Assembly (NCBI GenBank): GCA_039566865.1
Contig: CM076947.1
Coordinates: forward strand, 9,927,501-9,991,500
Length of the DNA: 64,000 nt
Source: Aurelia coerulea
Taxonomy: Eukaryota > Cnidaria > Scyphozoa > Semaeostomeae > Ulmaridae
Direction of reading: 5' to 3'
Of the stretch, positions 1 to 11,574 are shown one piece after another. The notes under the pieces are model-generated. The model saw only the letters and a list, made by a program, of their open reading frames with translations. It was not told where the DNA came from and made no database searches. Both the position numbers and the translations under genes were made by a program. Position 1 is the stretch's first letter. Each line of letters opens with the position of its first letter.

Positions 1-1160
1 CCTTTTTCTTATTTTTTAATTTGTTAGATGTCAGGTTAGATACGCCTAACATCTAACGAGATACAGAATTTTACAAGCAAAAAAAAAACAACTTATGAAA
101 CTTGACGTGGTGGTTGCTTGATACAATATCAAATGCAAAGAGTCGATCATGTAGATGGGAATATATGTGTTGGGTTGTCATAAGCAAAACTGAATTGCCA
201 AAAAGTGTTTAATATCATATTGTTATCAAAGTTTTACGGGAGAGTGTATATAGTTTTGGGACATTTTCTGGGGCAGGTGTGTAAATGCGTTTCCATATAT
301 GACCTTCATTTACCTAGTCCAGTACCCCTCCTCCCTGGGATTTCAGCGATAATTCACATTGCCTTCAGAAGTAACAGGAGAACATTCCTTTCTATTAGAT
401 CTCAAAATAGACCTTTCCCTATTTCATGAAATTCTGAATTGAATGATAGTTTGTACATTTTGTAAAATGTTCAAGTGTGAAGAGAGGTTTTTGAAGCTCT
501 AACGTCACTCAGCATTGGTAACAAAATGTAAAAGACTCACTCGATCCAAAAAAATTGTAGTATAACTAAAAGGTCTACTGCCGAAAATTTTCCGTGACTT
601 TTGGCACAAATATCTTGGCCTACACTTCTGTCCAATTAGACATTCCACAGCACTGAATAGATAACGGTTATGGTTCGTTTGATGTCCTTGAGCAACTCAA
701 GCATCGCAGCTCACTGACTCCTGGTATTCTCATTTTCGAATGGGTAGTATATGTTCATAATATTACACACTTGCCGGGACCAGCAGCTTCAAATGTTTAC
801 ACACCCAACTTATCGGGACATGGTGTGTAAGCGTTCCGGAGTGTTTTTCAGAAGTACAACTCATGTAATACAACACTAGACACATTTACATTGCATTTCC
901 CACTCTGTTGAGACGGAATTGCCATGGGAACACACAAAAAAACTTTGGTCCCGCTAAGTTGGCATTTTAACTTTTTTTAGTGTAAGTTTTTCACCAACTT
1001 CACGGGACCTAACAAAGATGCATTTTTTGACGTTTCTACATGGTAAGGACATCGAAAATTGACAGAAAATTAGCGGGACCCTGGGTAAGTCCCGCCAATC
1101 ACCAATGTCCCGCTAAGGTAGGTGTGTAACACAATGGATGTCCCGCTAATGTAGCAGATA
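1..1160. other. AT-rich non-coding stretch with repeated GTCCCGCTAA motif
   Basis: No convincing gene is seen. From about 770 to 1150 the motif GTCCCGCTAA or a close variant recurs on both strands (near 949, 1069 as its complement, 1117 and 1139), often next to GTGTGTAA. This looks like a decayed repeat, not a gene. Confidence 0.4.
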
Positions 1161-1162
1161 TA

Positions 1163-1214
1163 AGAACATACATACATACATACATACATACATACATACA
1201 TACATACATACATA
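1163..1214. repeat. CATA microsatellite
   Basis: About twelve perfect copies of the tetranucleotide CATA. It lies just upstream of the LINE fragment and may mark an older retroelement tail. Confidence 0.9.
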
Positions 1215-1962
1215 GACTATGGAGACATCATTTATCACAAATATGACCCAGACATGCGCTTAACATTTATGCAAAGGCTTGAACAGACACAATACTCTGC
1301 AGCCTAGCTGTTACTTGGAGAGGTACAAATAGGCAAAGACTTTATGAAGAATTAGGATAGGAGAGTCTGTACGACAGCAGATGGTAGAGGAGGCTGTGTC
1401 ATTTCTTTAACTTAATGAAATCACGATCACCAGGCTACCTTTTTGATGAAATCCCTCCCGAACGTCATCTCAACTACAGTCTTGGACACTCCCGGGATTA
1501 TGAAGTACATGTTGCTAGAACCAATCGTTTTTCTAATACTTACTTTCATAATACCCTGTTTATGAGTGGAATATGCTTGGGGAAGAGATCAAAAATTCAA
1601 TGTCCCTTTCTCAGTTCAAAAGTAAATTATTAAAAACCATAAGACCTGAGCAAAATTCTGTCTACAATATTTCTGATATTGAAGGCATCAGATTACTGAC
1701 AAAGTTGCGTTTGAAGTTTAGTGCACTGAATGAACATAAATTTAGACACAACTTTGATAGTCTTACTCCATTTTGTGCTTGTGGTACCGACAGGGAAGAC
1801 AATGAGCACTTTCTCCTGTGTTGCCCCCAGTTTGACTCGATGCGGCAGGACCTCTTTGATCAGCTCTCTGAAGTTCCTGGTTTAAATGTGAATTTAGATG
1901 TTAAACCTTTGTGTGATTTGCTTCTGTTCGGGGACTCACAGTATAATGTCATTATCAATTGA
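1214..1962 (+). pseudogene. Non-LTR retrotransposon 3' fragment (reverse-transcriptase C-terminal region)
   Basis: Conceptual pieces match the region downstream of the reverse-transcriptase palm in CR1/RTE-type LINEs. First comes a piece like DYGDIIYHKYDP with an internal stop (about 1214-1400). It is followed by SPGYLFDEIPPERHLNY and RTNRFSNTYFH (1415-1560). After a one-base frameshift near 1563 the frame continues as EWNMLGEEIKNSM through to a C-terminal Cys/His motif (CACG, then HFLLCC) ending at 1962. This C-terminal Cys/His box is typical of the family. At least one stop and one frameshift are present and the polymerase core is absent, so this is a 5'-truncated dead copy. The clade is not certain. 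Confidence 0.75.
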
Positions 1963-2359
1963 ATAATCCTGGAAGCAACAATTTCTTTTATCAAAAATAC
2001 GAAAAGGTTTTCAAATTAAATTTAAGCATAAAACAGCAGCAATATTTTCGCTTTATTTGTGGTATTTGTAGCGGGTGTCTTGTAAAGAAGTACTCCCATT
2101 TGTATCATGAATAGCAGATCTGATATATTACATAATCCTCACGGCATCTTTAGGTGTCTCATCTATCTGTGCTCGTTTGAGAGTCAAGCAACTGCCATAA
2201 GGTCGAGGCAGTTGTTCTTTCTGAGACGCCTGTGCTGTTCTTTTTCTTTCTTTTAAAAAAATTTGATGTAGATTTCACCATTGATGTAAGTGACTGCCGT
2301 AGTTGGAACTCAACGACATCGTGTCCTTTCCAGCTATGGCAGCCACAGAATAAAATCGA
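1963..2359. other. Non-coding stretch before the satellite
   Basis: AT-rich sequence after the LINE stop codon. It probably contains the LINE 3' UTR. No gene or repeat is otherwise recognisable. Confidence 0.3.
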
Positions 2360-4195
2360 AGTATAAATTTTTTGCTCTCTCACCGGCAGCTCGATGACCG
2401 GCAGCTCGAGGGTCTAACTCTCGGGTCTAAAATCGAGAGGTAAATTTGTAGCTCTCTTACCCGCAGCTCTCTGACCGGCAGGTCGAGGGTCTGGCTCCCT
2501 GGTCTAAAATCGAGACGTAAATTTTTAGCTCTCTTACCCGCAGCTCTCTGACCGGCAGCTCGAGGGTCTAGCTCCCTGGTCTAAAATCGAAACGTAAATT
2601 TTTAGCTCTCTCACCCGCAGCTCTCTCACCGGCAGCTCGAGGGTCTAACTCTCGGGTCTAACTCTCGGGTCTAAAATCGAAGTATACATTTTTAGCTCTC
2701 TCACCCGCAGCTCTCTGACAGGCAGCTCGAGGGTCTAGCTCCCTGGTCTAAAATCGAAGTATAAATTTTTAGCTCTCTGACCGACAGCTCGAGGATCTAG
2801 CTCCCGGGTCTAAAATCGAAGTATAAATTTTTAGCTCTCTTACCCGCAGCTCTCTGACCGGCAGGTCGAGGGTCTGGCTCCCTGGTCTAAAATTGAGACG
2901 TAAATTTTTAGCTCTCTTACCGGCAGCTCGATGACCGACAGCTCGAGGGTCTAGCTCCCTGGTCTAAAATCGAGACGTAAATTTTTAGCTCTCTTACCCG
3001 CAGATCTCTGACCTGCAGCTCGAGGGTCTAACTCTCGGGTCTAAAATCGAAGTATAAATTTTTAGCTCTCTCACCCGCAGCTCTCTGACAGGCAGCTCGA
3101 GGGTCTGGCTCCCTGGTCTAAAATTGAGACGTAAATTTTTAGCTCTCTTACCCGCAGCTCTCTCACCGGCAGCTCAAGGGTCTAACTCTCGGGTCTAAAA
3201 TTGAAGTATACATTTTTAGCTCTCTCACCCGCAGCTCTCTGACAGGCAGCTCGAGGGTCTGGCTCCCTGGTCTAAAATTGAGACGTAAATTTTTAGCTCT
3301 CTTACCCGCAGCTCTTTCACCGGCAGCTCAAGGGTCTACCTCTCGGGTCTAAAATTGAAGTATAAATTTTTAGCTCTCTCACCCGCAGCTCTCTGACAGG
3401 CAGCTCGAGGGTCTGGCTCCCTGGTCTAAAATCGAGACGTAAATTTTTAGCTCTCTTACCCGCAGCTCTCTGACCGGCAGGTCGAGGGTCTGGCTCCCTG
3501 GTCTAAAATTGAGACGTAAATTTTTAGCTCTCTTACCGGCAGCTCGATGACCGACAGCTCGAGGGTCTAGCTCCCTGGTCTAAAATCGAGACGTAAATTT
3601 TTAGCTCTCTTACCCGCAGATCTCTGACCTGCAGCTCGAGGATCTAACTCTCGGGTCTAAAATCGAAGTATAAATTTTTAGCTCTCTCACCCGCAGCTCT
3701 CTGACAGGCAGCTCGAGGGTCTGGCTCCCTGGTCTAAAATTGAGACGTAAATTTTTAGCTCTCTTACCCGCAGCTCTCTCACCGGCAGCTCAAGGGTCTA
3801 ACTCTCGGGTCTAAAATTGAAGTATAAATTTTTAGCTCTCTCACCCGCAGCTCTCTGACAGGCAGCTCGAGGGTCTGGCTCCCTGGTCTAAAATTGAGAC
3901 GTAAATTTTTAGCTCTCTCACCGGCAGCTCGATGACCGACAGCTCGAGGGTCTAGCTCCCTGGCCTAAAATCGAGACATAAATTTTTTAGCTCTCTCACC
4001 CGCAGCTCTCTCACCGGCAGTTTGAGGGTCTAACTCCCTGGTGTAAAATCGACACGTAAATTTTTAGCTCTCTTACCCGCAGCTCTCTGACCGGCAGCTC
4101 GAGGGTCTAGCTCCCTGGTCTAAAATCGAGACGTAAATGTTTAGCTCTCTCACCGGCAGTTCTCTCACCGATAGCTCGAGGGTCTAACTCCCTGC
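2360..4195. repeat. 77-bp tandem satellite with 616-bp higher-order period
   Basis: Roughly 24 copies of a unit of about 77 bp are seen. Each has CTCTCTTACCCGCAGCTCTC near the start, TCGAGGGTCT in the middle and GTAAATTTTTAGCTCTC at the end. Variants alternate between a GAGACGTAAA form and a GAAGTATAAA form. The rare variant CAGATCTCTGACCTGCAG occurs at 3001 and again at 3617, 616 bp apart (8 x 77), with matching neighbours, so the array also repeats at a higher-order level. Open frames inside it have no coding significance. Confidence 0.92.
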
Positions 4196-4225
4196 TCTTA
4201 GTTCTCCGAGGAGTAAACGATCCAT

Positions 4226-4367
4226 GAGGACCCCTGTCTTTGAGTTTGAAGTCGAGGCTACTGGTCACGTGACTGAAGAACTCGATCGGATTGATAATGG
4301 CAGACGGAGTGAAGATTTAGAGGTTAGTCATGGATGTATTTTGGCTAATAAAAGATGGAATTGAAGG
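4226..4367 (+). other. Candidate 5' exon immediately after the satellite
   Basis: After the satellite the composition changes to non-repetitive sequence with a CACGTG E-box near 4247. An ATG at 4331 starts a frame reading MDVFWLIKDGIE that runs into a strong splice donor (AAG then GTGAGTAA) near 4368. This could be the first coding exon of a host gene, but no following exon was found, so the call rests on start context and donor only. Confidence 0.25.
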
Positions 4368-4439
4368 TGAGTAATTATTAATTATATATCAAATTAATCC
4401 CCATGTTCTGGGCTATCGATTGATATATAATACATATGT

Positions 4440-5220
4440 AACAGACATACAACAACAAAGTTATAAGTACAAACAATATAGACACGGTCTGAAGAGGGTG
4501 TGCGAAACTGCATTAACCCCGGATTCCCGGCAGGTTGCTAGTTGGGCTTCAGATACTTAATTTGAAAAACGAAAGGCCATGATACCAGCGTCGATTGCTG
4601 GATCCGAAGATGCTTGCGGTGACGAATAAATTAATAAGTTTAAAGGCAGAAACACCGCAATACAACAAAAAAACAACAGCAAATGGTTGAATAAATTTTA
4701 TGCCAATATTGCGTCCTGCCATGCAGGACTTCTTCAGGGCTGTAATGTAACAGTTATAAGAAAAATTTGAATATGTACAGCGATTTGAAAAGGGGAAATA
4801 ACACGTGATTGGTTAGATATGATGATACTTCTTGATGCTTCAGATGCTTCTTGCATTAATTTCCTTAAATGTTCCAAGGAAGCTGGATTGTTATTCAAAG
4901 AAGAATTGACAGGAGCACAACCATGATTTTGGAAATTTAAGCCATAACAAAAATTAACCAAAGAAGTCCACGCCTCCGAAATTGGGCAAGAGAACATCTT
5001 GTTTGCCAATTGATGAGGCTCCTGATGTTAGGTCTGCTTCAGAGGCGCTTGATTCATTGTCAAATGCCAGCACATTGAATAGGATGTACAGTCGCAAAGC
5101 GATTTTTTCCTTCTTCTCTGTCTCCTCAACACCATACAAGGCAGCTTTAGTTCGCATTATCATCTTCAATTCTTCCAGCCTGTTAAAGTAGGACAGGCAT
5201 CCCTTTGATCTCTTGGACGG
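4440..5220 (-). pseudogene. Degenerate coding-like fragments, family unknown
   Basis: On the minus strand an acceptor-like site (TACTTTAACAG) near 5184 precedes a frame reading LEELKMIMRTKAALYG and ending GGVDFFG (stop near 4954). A second overlapping frame covers 4734-5009. The first looks like a real terminal exon, with a Lys/Glu-rich helical start and an acidic-Ser middle. No domain is recognised. It lies 2.4 kb downstream of the minus-strand HECT fragment and could be an exon or a relic of the same transcription unit, but nothing links them directly. Confidence 0.3.
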
Positions 5221-7600
5221 ATAGTAGATTAGTTTTTGTTATGTGATTCAATTGTGATTGAAGATATTGTCAAGGAAAACCTTCTATGACTAAATTCAAG
5301 CAGAAATGCAAACAAAGGATCGGCGAAGAAAAGGGTGGGCAGATAATACAACACAGCCATGCTCACTGATCAAAGAAATGAGACGGGGGCTGGTAAGCTG
5401 TATGGTCCTGGGGCCATAATCTTTAAGTAAAGATCAACTATTAAATCTGTGGTTGCATATGGATGTAAGAAGCAAGGCAAGTAAAAGGTGGAATACTGAA
5501 TGACATAACAATTTGCTCATTTACAACTATGTGCTATTCTCTTTCTAGTATCAGCAACCAAGATTTGGTCTAAATATTTTTACTTGTGTACACTTTTGAT
5601 TCATTCAAAGCAAGAAAATTTACTGGAACAGTCACACAGGCAGAGCACAGGCTTTTGATAAGAAAATGGGTAAACTTCTGGTAACAAGAAAGTACAACCC
5701 GAGAACAAATAACTGGACCCCCAAGAAGCTCTATGATAAAAAGGATAATTGATATGTTCCAACGATGATTGCCAAGATATTCAGAAAAGGTATTTCCGAA
5801 TATGGACATTTGAACAAAAAGGCTGTTTTGAAAGGAGATGACCCAACAAAGATTGCTGCTACAATTGGAAAAATCCATCCAGAGCCTACTTGTGGAGTTG
5901 AAAAGAGATATGTGAGCAGGCTTTACTTTGCACCAATGAGCAGAAGGGCTGTGGCAAATTCATCCCTGATCTCTTGAACCTGAATTGTCTTAAAGCAAAA
6001 GTTTGCCTTATTTTTGTTAACTTAGTTGTCACCTGAGAGAAGGGGATTTGGAGCTGGATCAAAGAAAAGTCTACTGCAGCTATGGAGGAGGTTACCGTGG
6101 AGACAGCAAAGATATAAGGCAAATATCAGAAGACTTTGATCTTTTAATAGCAAATTCATTGATTTTCTCGCAGGATTCCTTCATATTAAACCATAAGAAA
6201 ATGGGATAACAGCATTGGGACTCAAATTAAAGACAAAATAGAGAAATCATTTTGATTTCTAGTTCTACCGAAAGTAATCCAATTCTGACTGGGCTAAGTT
6301 TTACGGTGCAGAAAGTAAACACAAACAATTGGCAAGTGGAAACCTGGTTGCTTTGCAAATATTACCAGCAATATGACGAAGTCGGACATGCCTTTGAAAA
6401 CCCTTAGAGCCAAGCAAGCCTTTGACATATTTGGTGTAATACCTGGAGACGCAGTAGGGAAAACAAAGAAAGCCTGCTGAAATGATTGATGAGATTCCAG
6501 ATTTTCTCAAGAGTACAGTAGATGCTGAAGGTTTGAGAGGTCAGGAGAAGTTCAGTTCAGTTCATTTCAAAAATCCATCTAATACATTTTATAACTCCAC
6601 ATACCTACCTATCTAATTAACAAGATTAATTTAAAATAAAATACAGCATATAACATTGAAAAAACACAGGATGGTACTTAAGGCTAAATGTAAACAGACT
6701 AAATAGGTAGGTATGAACAGCCAACAGTCCAACAGTCTTCCCTGGATGGACAGAGCTATACGAAGGGAAATGAACTTGCGTTACAAGTTGTTAAAAGATG
6801 CTCAGCTTAACCCCAATAATGCTGAAAAATAGGGAAAGTACTGGGTGTCCCAAAAAAAAAAACGCAACAGATTTGATCGGGACTAGCGACAAGAATGTAG
6901 GTCCAATAAATCCAAAAAAAATTTTCATATAATCCTCGATAGCAAACTTGAAGATAGATACCTTGTTTGTTGATATTGGTGCATGGAGAGGGGGAATATT
7001 AATCTTGAAAGTCCAAATTTGCTTCCATCTTCAAACAAGAGGATTCGGGTTTTGGCCATCCTGAAAACGCGCTTGAGGAATCTCCTCAGTCATATTCAAA
7101 GTATAGTAGTGTGAGCATGCTAAGGCACACATGTTTAGGCACTTATTTCAATTGAAATTTGAAAGCTAGAAATTGACAAACATAACAATGCCGAAGGGAA
7201 AATTCACAAAGGAATATATTTCTTCAATCATAGTGCACCAGCAAAAGAGCCATGCACGAATGAGTATTTTCAAGGATCTCATCCATAGATAATTTTCCCT
7301 TGGGTATATTTGATTTCTTGTTTCGTAATAATTCGAAGAAAGATTACACAAATTGCATTTCATTAAAGTCATGAAGATTGCAAGAATTGATTAATTTTTC
7401 ACACCAAAACAAACTACGTCGCAGATTTCTTTATTTTATGAAACGGATGCAATGCTATAAAAGTATTTGTGACCCACTCAAATTTGTTGAAGGGTAAATT
7501 GAATCAAGCAGAGCCATTGAGAAATTTGGGTGCATGGCGAAAACAATGGCTCAAATTCATCTGGATGAAGAGAGGCAAGCTTCATCAGGCCAATTTCATC
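5221..7600. other. Long stretch without a supportable gene
   Basis: Several short frames occur on both strands (for example plus 5765-5977 and minus 5570-5878), all broken by stops and with no recognisable domain. A HECT C-lobe, which would be expected if the gene at 7608-8931 were complete, was looked for and not found. The stretch may be intronic or decayed element sequence. Confidence 0.3.
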
Positions 7601-7607
7601 TAAACCA

Positions 7608-8931
7608 TCACACATAGCATTGATCTGCCCAATCTTGTATCAGCTCAAAGATCAAAAGACATTTGTTCTGAAATGTTACCTGCTGAGTAATGTCCCAAGA
7701 TGAACCATTGATTATCTGCTGATATATCTCTCCAGTTGCAGATGTTTCATCAAGGAGTGCATCCAGTTTTGCATCCGAGTCAGCTTCTTGCAGTTCATCT
7801 AAAAACGTGTGCAGTGATGCAGTTGCAGCACTTAGCGGTATGTCGTCTTTGCTGAGGTATTCTGCTGCAGCATTAAAATCTCTACTAACCATGTACTTGT
7901 AGCACCATTGTGGCAAGCAACTTATTCCAGGGCCTCCTTGGATGACTGAATGAGCGATCATTAGTCCCACAATTTTGTAGGTTAAGAGACCACCTGCTGA
8001 CTTCTTGGGTATTTTGACCCCATTCACTTCCTCAAAGGTATTTTTCATTGCTTCTTCCAAACACAGTTGTAAGAATTCCAGTTTAAGGGCACCACAGTCA
8101 ATCCCATCTTCCCCAAGAAATTCCACTTTAAGTTCTTTAAATAGTCTGGATTTATCAGCCCTTGCCACTTCATAGAATTGAAGTGCATCTCTCCAGATGT
8201 GGTCACGCCTTATTTGAAGGTGAATTTCTTCAGACACCATGTGTGTGGTTTTGAATTTCTCTAGGAGGTCAGCTAGTGTCATACTTCTACCAAGAATGGT
8301 ATCAACTGCTTCATTCAAACTTTCAGCTGCAGTAACAGCTTCTTCTAGAAGAGCTACCTCTTTATCTGGGAATATAACTTTGAGCTGTGAAAGCATGTCG
8401 CTCCCAACGTTGCTTGGTGATTCTGCGGTTTCTCTTGGTGTTTGACCACTGGGTCCAGGTTGGGGCATGAGCAGGTCATCATCATCATCAGGGTCAACAG
8501 TAATGGACTCATCCCCAAAATCTGTTTGTGACACAGGGTTTAGGCACTCTCCCAACTTCTGCACGTATATGCAACCTTGTCCAGTCATTCTCAATAACCT
8601 CTCTCCACTCAAAGCAACACCACTCGGAAGATTGAAATCAGAAATTTTGCCATAGCAAGCCTTCACAAACTTAATATCTCTGATTCTGTGGACTACAGGT
8701 ATCTGTTCAAGAATGTTTAGCTTGAGATCATCTTCATCCCAGCTCTTGTTGAAAGGAAACTGGTCTATAACTAGACCTGCCTCCCTCAAGTTTGCTCTCT
8801 TCAGATGTGTTGGGATATTTACTTCATTTGGATCTGGTATGATCACAACATCCTTGTAAACAATGTGATTTACAGATCTTCCACTTCTTCCTGTTGATCT
8901 GGATCTCTGATAAGGCTGTATCCTTTGACCC
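7608..8931 (-). pseudogene. HECT-type ubiquitin ligase-like protein, N-lobe exon, truncated
   Basis: The largest exon of a minus-strand gene. A splice acceptor (CTTTTCAAG) precedes 8931 and an open frame leads through RSRSTGRSGRSVNH into MIIPDPNEVN, so the ATG at 8846 is probably internal and upstream exons are missing. Counting from that ATG, a CUE-like helix pair (LSQLKVIFPDKEVALLEEAV) lies near residues 153-190. From about 220 a HECT N-lobe follows, with VEFLGEDGIDCGALKLEF in place of the usual substrate-side strand and GGLLTYKIVGLMIAHS after it. The C-lobe with the catalytic cysteine is absent. A one-base shift at the stop reopens a frame (MCDGLDEIGLMKLASLHPDE, 7500-7615) typical of the next HECT segment, so the stop looks like a frameshift. 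It resembles G2E3-like cnidarian proteins. Confidence 0.7.
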
Positions 8932-9169
8932 CTTGAAAAGAGTAAATGACAATTATCAATTCACAGAAACGCTATTTCGCATACCACACTGATTTTATGT
9001 TAGCTATGTGTGCGTACAGTTAATGTTTCGATAAACTGTATGCAGAGGAATTAAAATTATACGAAACTGAAGTGAACACTTCAGGGAACAGAAGACTTTT
9101 TTTTCCGCATGTTGAAGTTGAGAACGGGCGTGTAATTGGAGGCTCTGACCTTATGTGCCAAATAAGATA
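8932..9169. other. Intron or LINE boundary region
   Basis: AT-rich sequence between the HECT exon acceptor and the LINE ORF1. The 5' end of the LINE must lie in here, but no target-site duplication was identified. Confidence 0.3.
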
Positions 9170-9215
9170 AATAAAAGACCGTAAAGTTGCATAATAAATT
9201 GTGAAACCTCAACTA

Positions 9216-9770
9216 ATGCCTCCTAAAAGGAACAACGCTGAAAAGAAGCAACAAGCAGCCGTAAAAGATGTGGAAGAAATACAGAATGGTAGCGGAGGGC
9301 ATGGACTGGGCTTGGGCCTAGCTGGCCTAGGCGTAGGCCCAGGACTGCCTACAAGCAAACCACAATGGCTTGAAAATGTACTGGGTGGACTAACTAACAA
9401 ATTCAGTATTCTTTTAGAATCCAAACTATCCAGTCTTGACATGAAAATAACGAAAAACCTCTCTTCCATTGAGGCTAATGTTGCAGTGCTAAAAAGTGAA
9501 ATAGTAGACCTGCAAGAAAGGCATGTAGATTCCTCCAACATCACAGAAGACCTCGTTGCACGTGTCGATGACCTAGAAAAGCAACTTCTTGAACAGAATG
9601 ATAAAGTGAAAAGCTTAGAGGACAATCTCGATGATCTCAAAAATAGACAAATGCGAAAAACACTCGTTTTTAGAGGATTTCCCGAAGGATGCGAGGGTCA
9701 GGACACTTGGGATAATTGCAAATCTTTTCTGACGACATTTGTTGCTGGACTAAAGCTTGAAAAAATGTAA
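9216..9770 (+). CDS. LINE ORF1 protein (coiled coil plus start of RRM-like domain), truncated
   Basis: The frame extends to a GTG at 9201, but the ATG at 9216 (MPPKRNNAEKKQQ) is the likely start. A basic N-terminus and a Gly/Leu-rich stretch are followed by a long heptad coiled coil (roughly residues 65-150, rich in Glu, Asp, Leu and Lys). The frame then enters an RRM-like segment (MRKTLVFRGFPEG) typical of LINE RNA-binding ORF1 proteins, and stops soon after at KLEKM. The RRM is incomplete, so the protein is probably truncated by a deletion before ORF2. Its expected role is RNA binding and chaperoning during retrotransposition. Confidence 0.75.
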   Translation: MPPKRNNAEKKQQAAVKDVEEIQNGSGGHGLGLGLAGLGVGPGLPTSKPQWLENVLGGLTNKFSILLESKLSSLDMKITKNLSSIEANVAVLKSEIVDLQERHVDSSNITEDLVARVDDLEKQLLEQNDKVKSLEDNLDDLKNRQMRKTLVFRGFPEGCEGQDTWDNCKSFLTTFVAGLKLEKM

Positions 9771-9829
9771 TGATATATCACCTGCTGAATATGAATCCCT
9801 AAAGGCAACTACTAATTGGATTTGAATCT

Positions 9830-11574
9830 CTTGTACAATACAGAAACATTCCCAGATTTTTCCATTCACCCTTGAAACTGACAATGTTCTGCTGGGAACT
9901 AATGTTGCTGATCTACCTTCAATAGTTGATCTACTGCCATCCTGGGAAATTCTCTCTAAACTACAAAATCTTCCAAACCTTTCTGACTATGATATAGATG
10001 AGAATATCGAGCCTGAGATTGATTGTAACTACTATAATGTTCAAGAGTTTCAGTCTATTAAAACATCTTCCAAGGATATTTCACTCTTTCACATGAACAT
10101 AAGGAGTCTCCATTTACATTTTGATGAACTTTTTACTCTTCTAGCAAACACTGGTACAGTCTTTGAAATCATGGGTCTTTCTGAAACTAAAGATACTGTT
10201 GATTCTCCTATCTCTTCAAATATTGATATTCCTGGATACAAATTTTACAAAACACCTTCGCAAAGTGCTGCTGGCGGGGTTGGTATATATGTGAAGTCTA
10301 GTCTAAAAGCTGACAAAAGAACATATCTAAGTACCTCTACATCTGATTTTGAGACTGTTTGGATTGAAATTGAGAACACCAAATCTAAAAACATCTTGTG
10401 TTGTTGTGCCTATCGACATCCAAGCTCTGAGATTAATAAGTTCAATGACCACATGCAAGATATCATGTCTAAGATTGCAAATGAAAATAAGCTTGTATTC
10501 ATTATGGGTGATTTTAACATCAATCTACTCCATCATGAAAATCACACACCCACAAGTGACTTTATAAATACCTTCTTTACCAACCATCTACAGCCACTTA
10601 TACTACAACCAACCAGAGTTACTGATACAACATCAACCCTCATTGATAATATATTTTCTAATGATGTATCAAGTAAAGTCACAAGTGGAAATATCCTGAT
10701 CCAAATCTCAGATCACTTCCCTCAGTTTTCTATTCTCAAAAACTCTGCACCTGACTACACCAACTGTTCTCATCTTGTTTATGATTATAAAAACTTTGAC
10801 CAATCCCAATTTCTTGATGAATATCAGAATATGGATTTTGGATTTTTAGATTCTGAAGAGCAGAATGTAGATGGGAAGTTTGACAAATTTTTAGGAAATC
10901 TCAACCAACTTGTTAATAAACATTGCCCCAAAAAGAAATTGAACAAAAAAACTCTAAAACTTAGAAACAGACCTTGGATCAACAATCAAATTCAGCAGAT
11001 GATGAGGCTCAGAGACAAGCTCTTTCAACAGTTCAAACAAACTGAGTCTCCTGAAATTTACTCCTTTTATAAACAGTTTCGTAATCGAGTTGTAAATGAG
11101 CCAAAGACTAGCAAAACTAAATACTTCCAAAATTACTTTACAGAAAATAAATCAAATATGAAATTGCTATGGAAAGGAATTAGAAACGTTATCAAAATGA
11201 AAGCAAATAGCAGTGAAACTAATTCAATCAATAAATTAACTGATGAAAATGGGTGTAAATTAACTGACCCTGACATGATTGCTAACAACTTCAATAGCTA
11301 TTTTCTTGATGTTGCCAACAAAATCACAAGTAAAATTCCAATAAATCCCAATTCTGCTCTTAGGTATCTAAATGCCCCAAATATTAACAGCTTCTTTATA
11401 TCTCCCACAGTCCCAGATGAGGTGTCTTCTATAATCCTGTCACTTAAGAAAAGCAAATCTACTGGGCCTAATAGCATTCCAGTTAAGTTATTGAAAATTC
11501 TTGATCCTCACATCTCTGTACAGCTTTCCCAGATCATCAATTCCTCATTTCAAAATGGTATTAAAGATTGCTAA
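9830..11574 (+). pseudogene. LINE ORF2, endonuclease and N-terminal reverse transcriptase part
   Basis: An open frame from about 9830 (annotatable from the ATG at 10093, 493 residues) encodes an APE-type endonuclease. FHMNIRSL is its first strand, GLSETK carries the metal-binding Glu, MGDFNINL is the DFN box, and SDHFP is the C-terminal Asp-His. A linker follows, then the start of the reverse transcriptase (KSKSTGPNSIPVKLL). The frame ends at 11574 through a one-base frameshift; the neighbouring frame continues KIAKVIPVFKKGD. Confidence 0.85.

Noticed and set aside
1163..1214. CATA run as a CRISPR-like or regulatory array
   Set aside because: It is a simple tetranucleotide microsatellite without spacers.
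2159..2383. 74-codon minus-strand frame at the satellite edge
   Set aside because: It ends inside satellite repeats and shows no domain or splice context.
8239..8655. Plus-strand frames opposite the HECT exon
   Set aside because: They are antisense shadows of a clearly coding minus-strand exon with recognisable HECT sequence.
9209..9640. 143-codon minus-strand frame opposite LINE ORF1
   Set aside because: Ser/Arg/Leu-rich complement of the coiled-coil ORF1, with no independent features.
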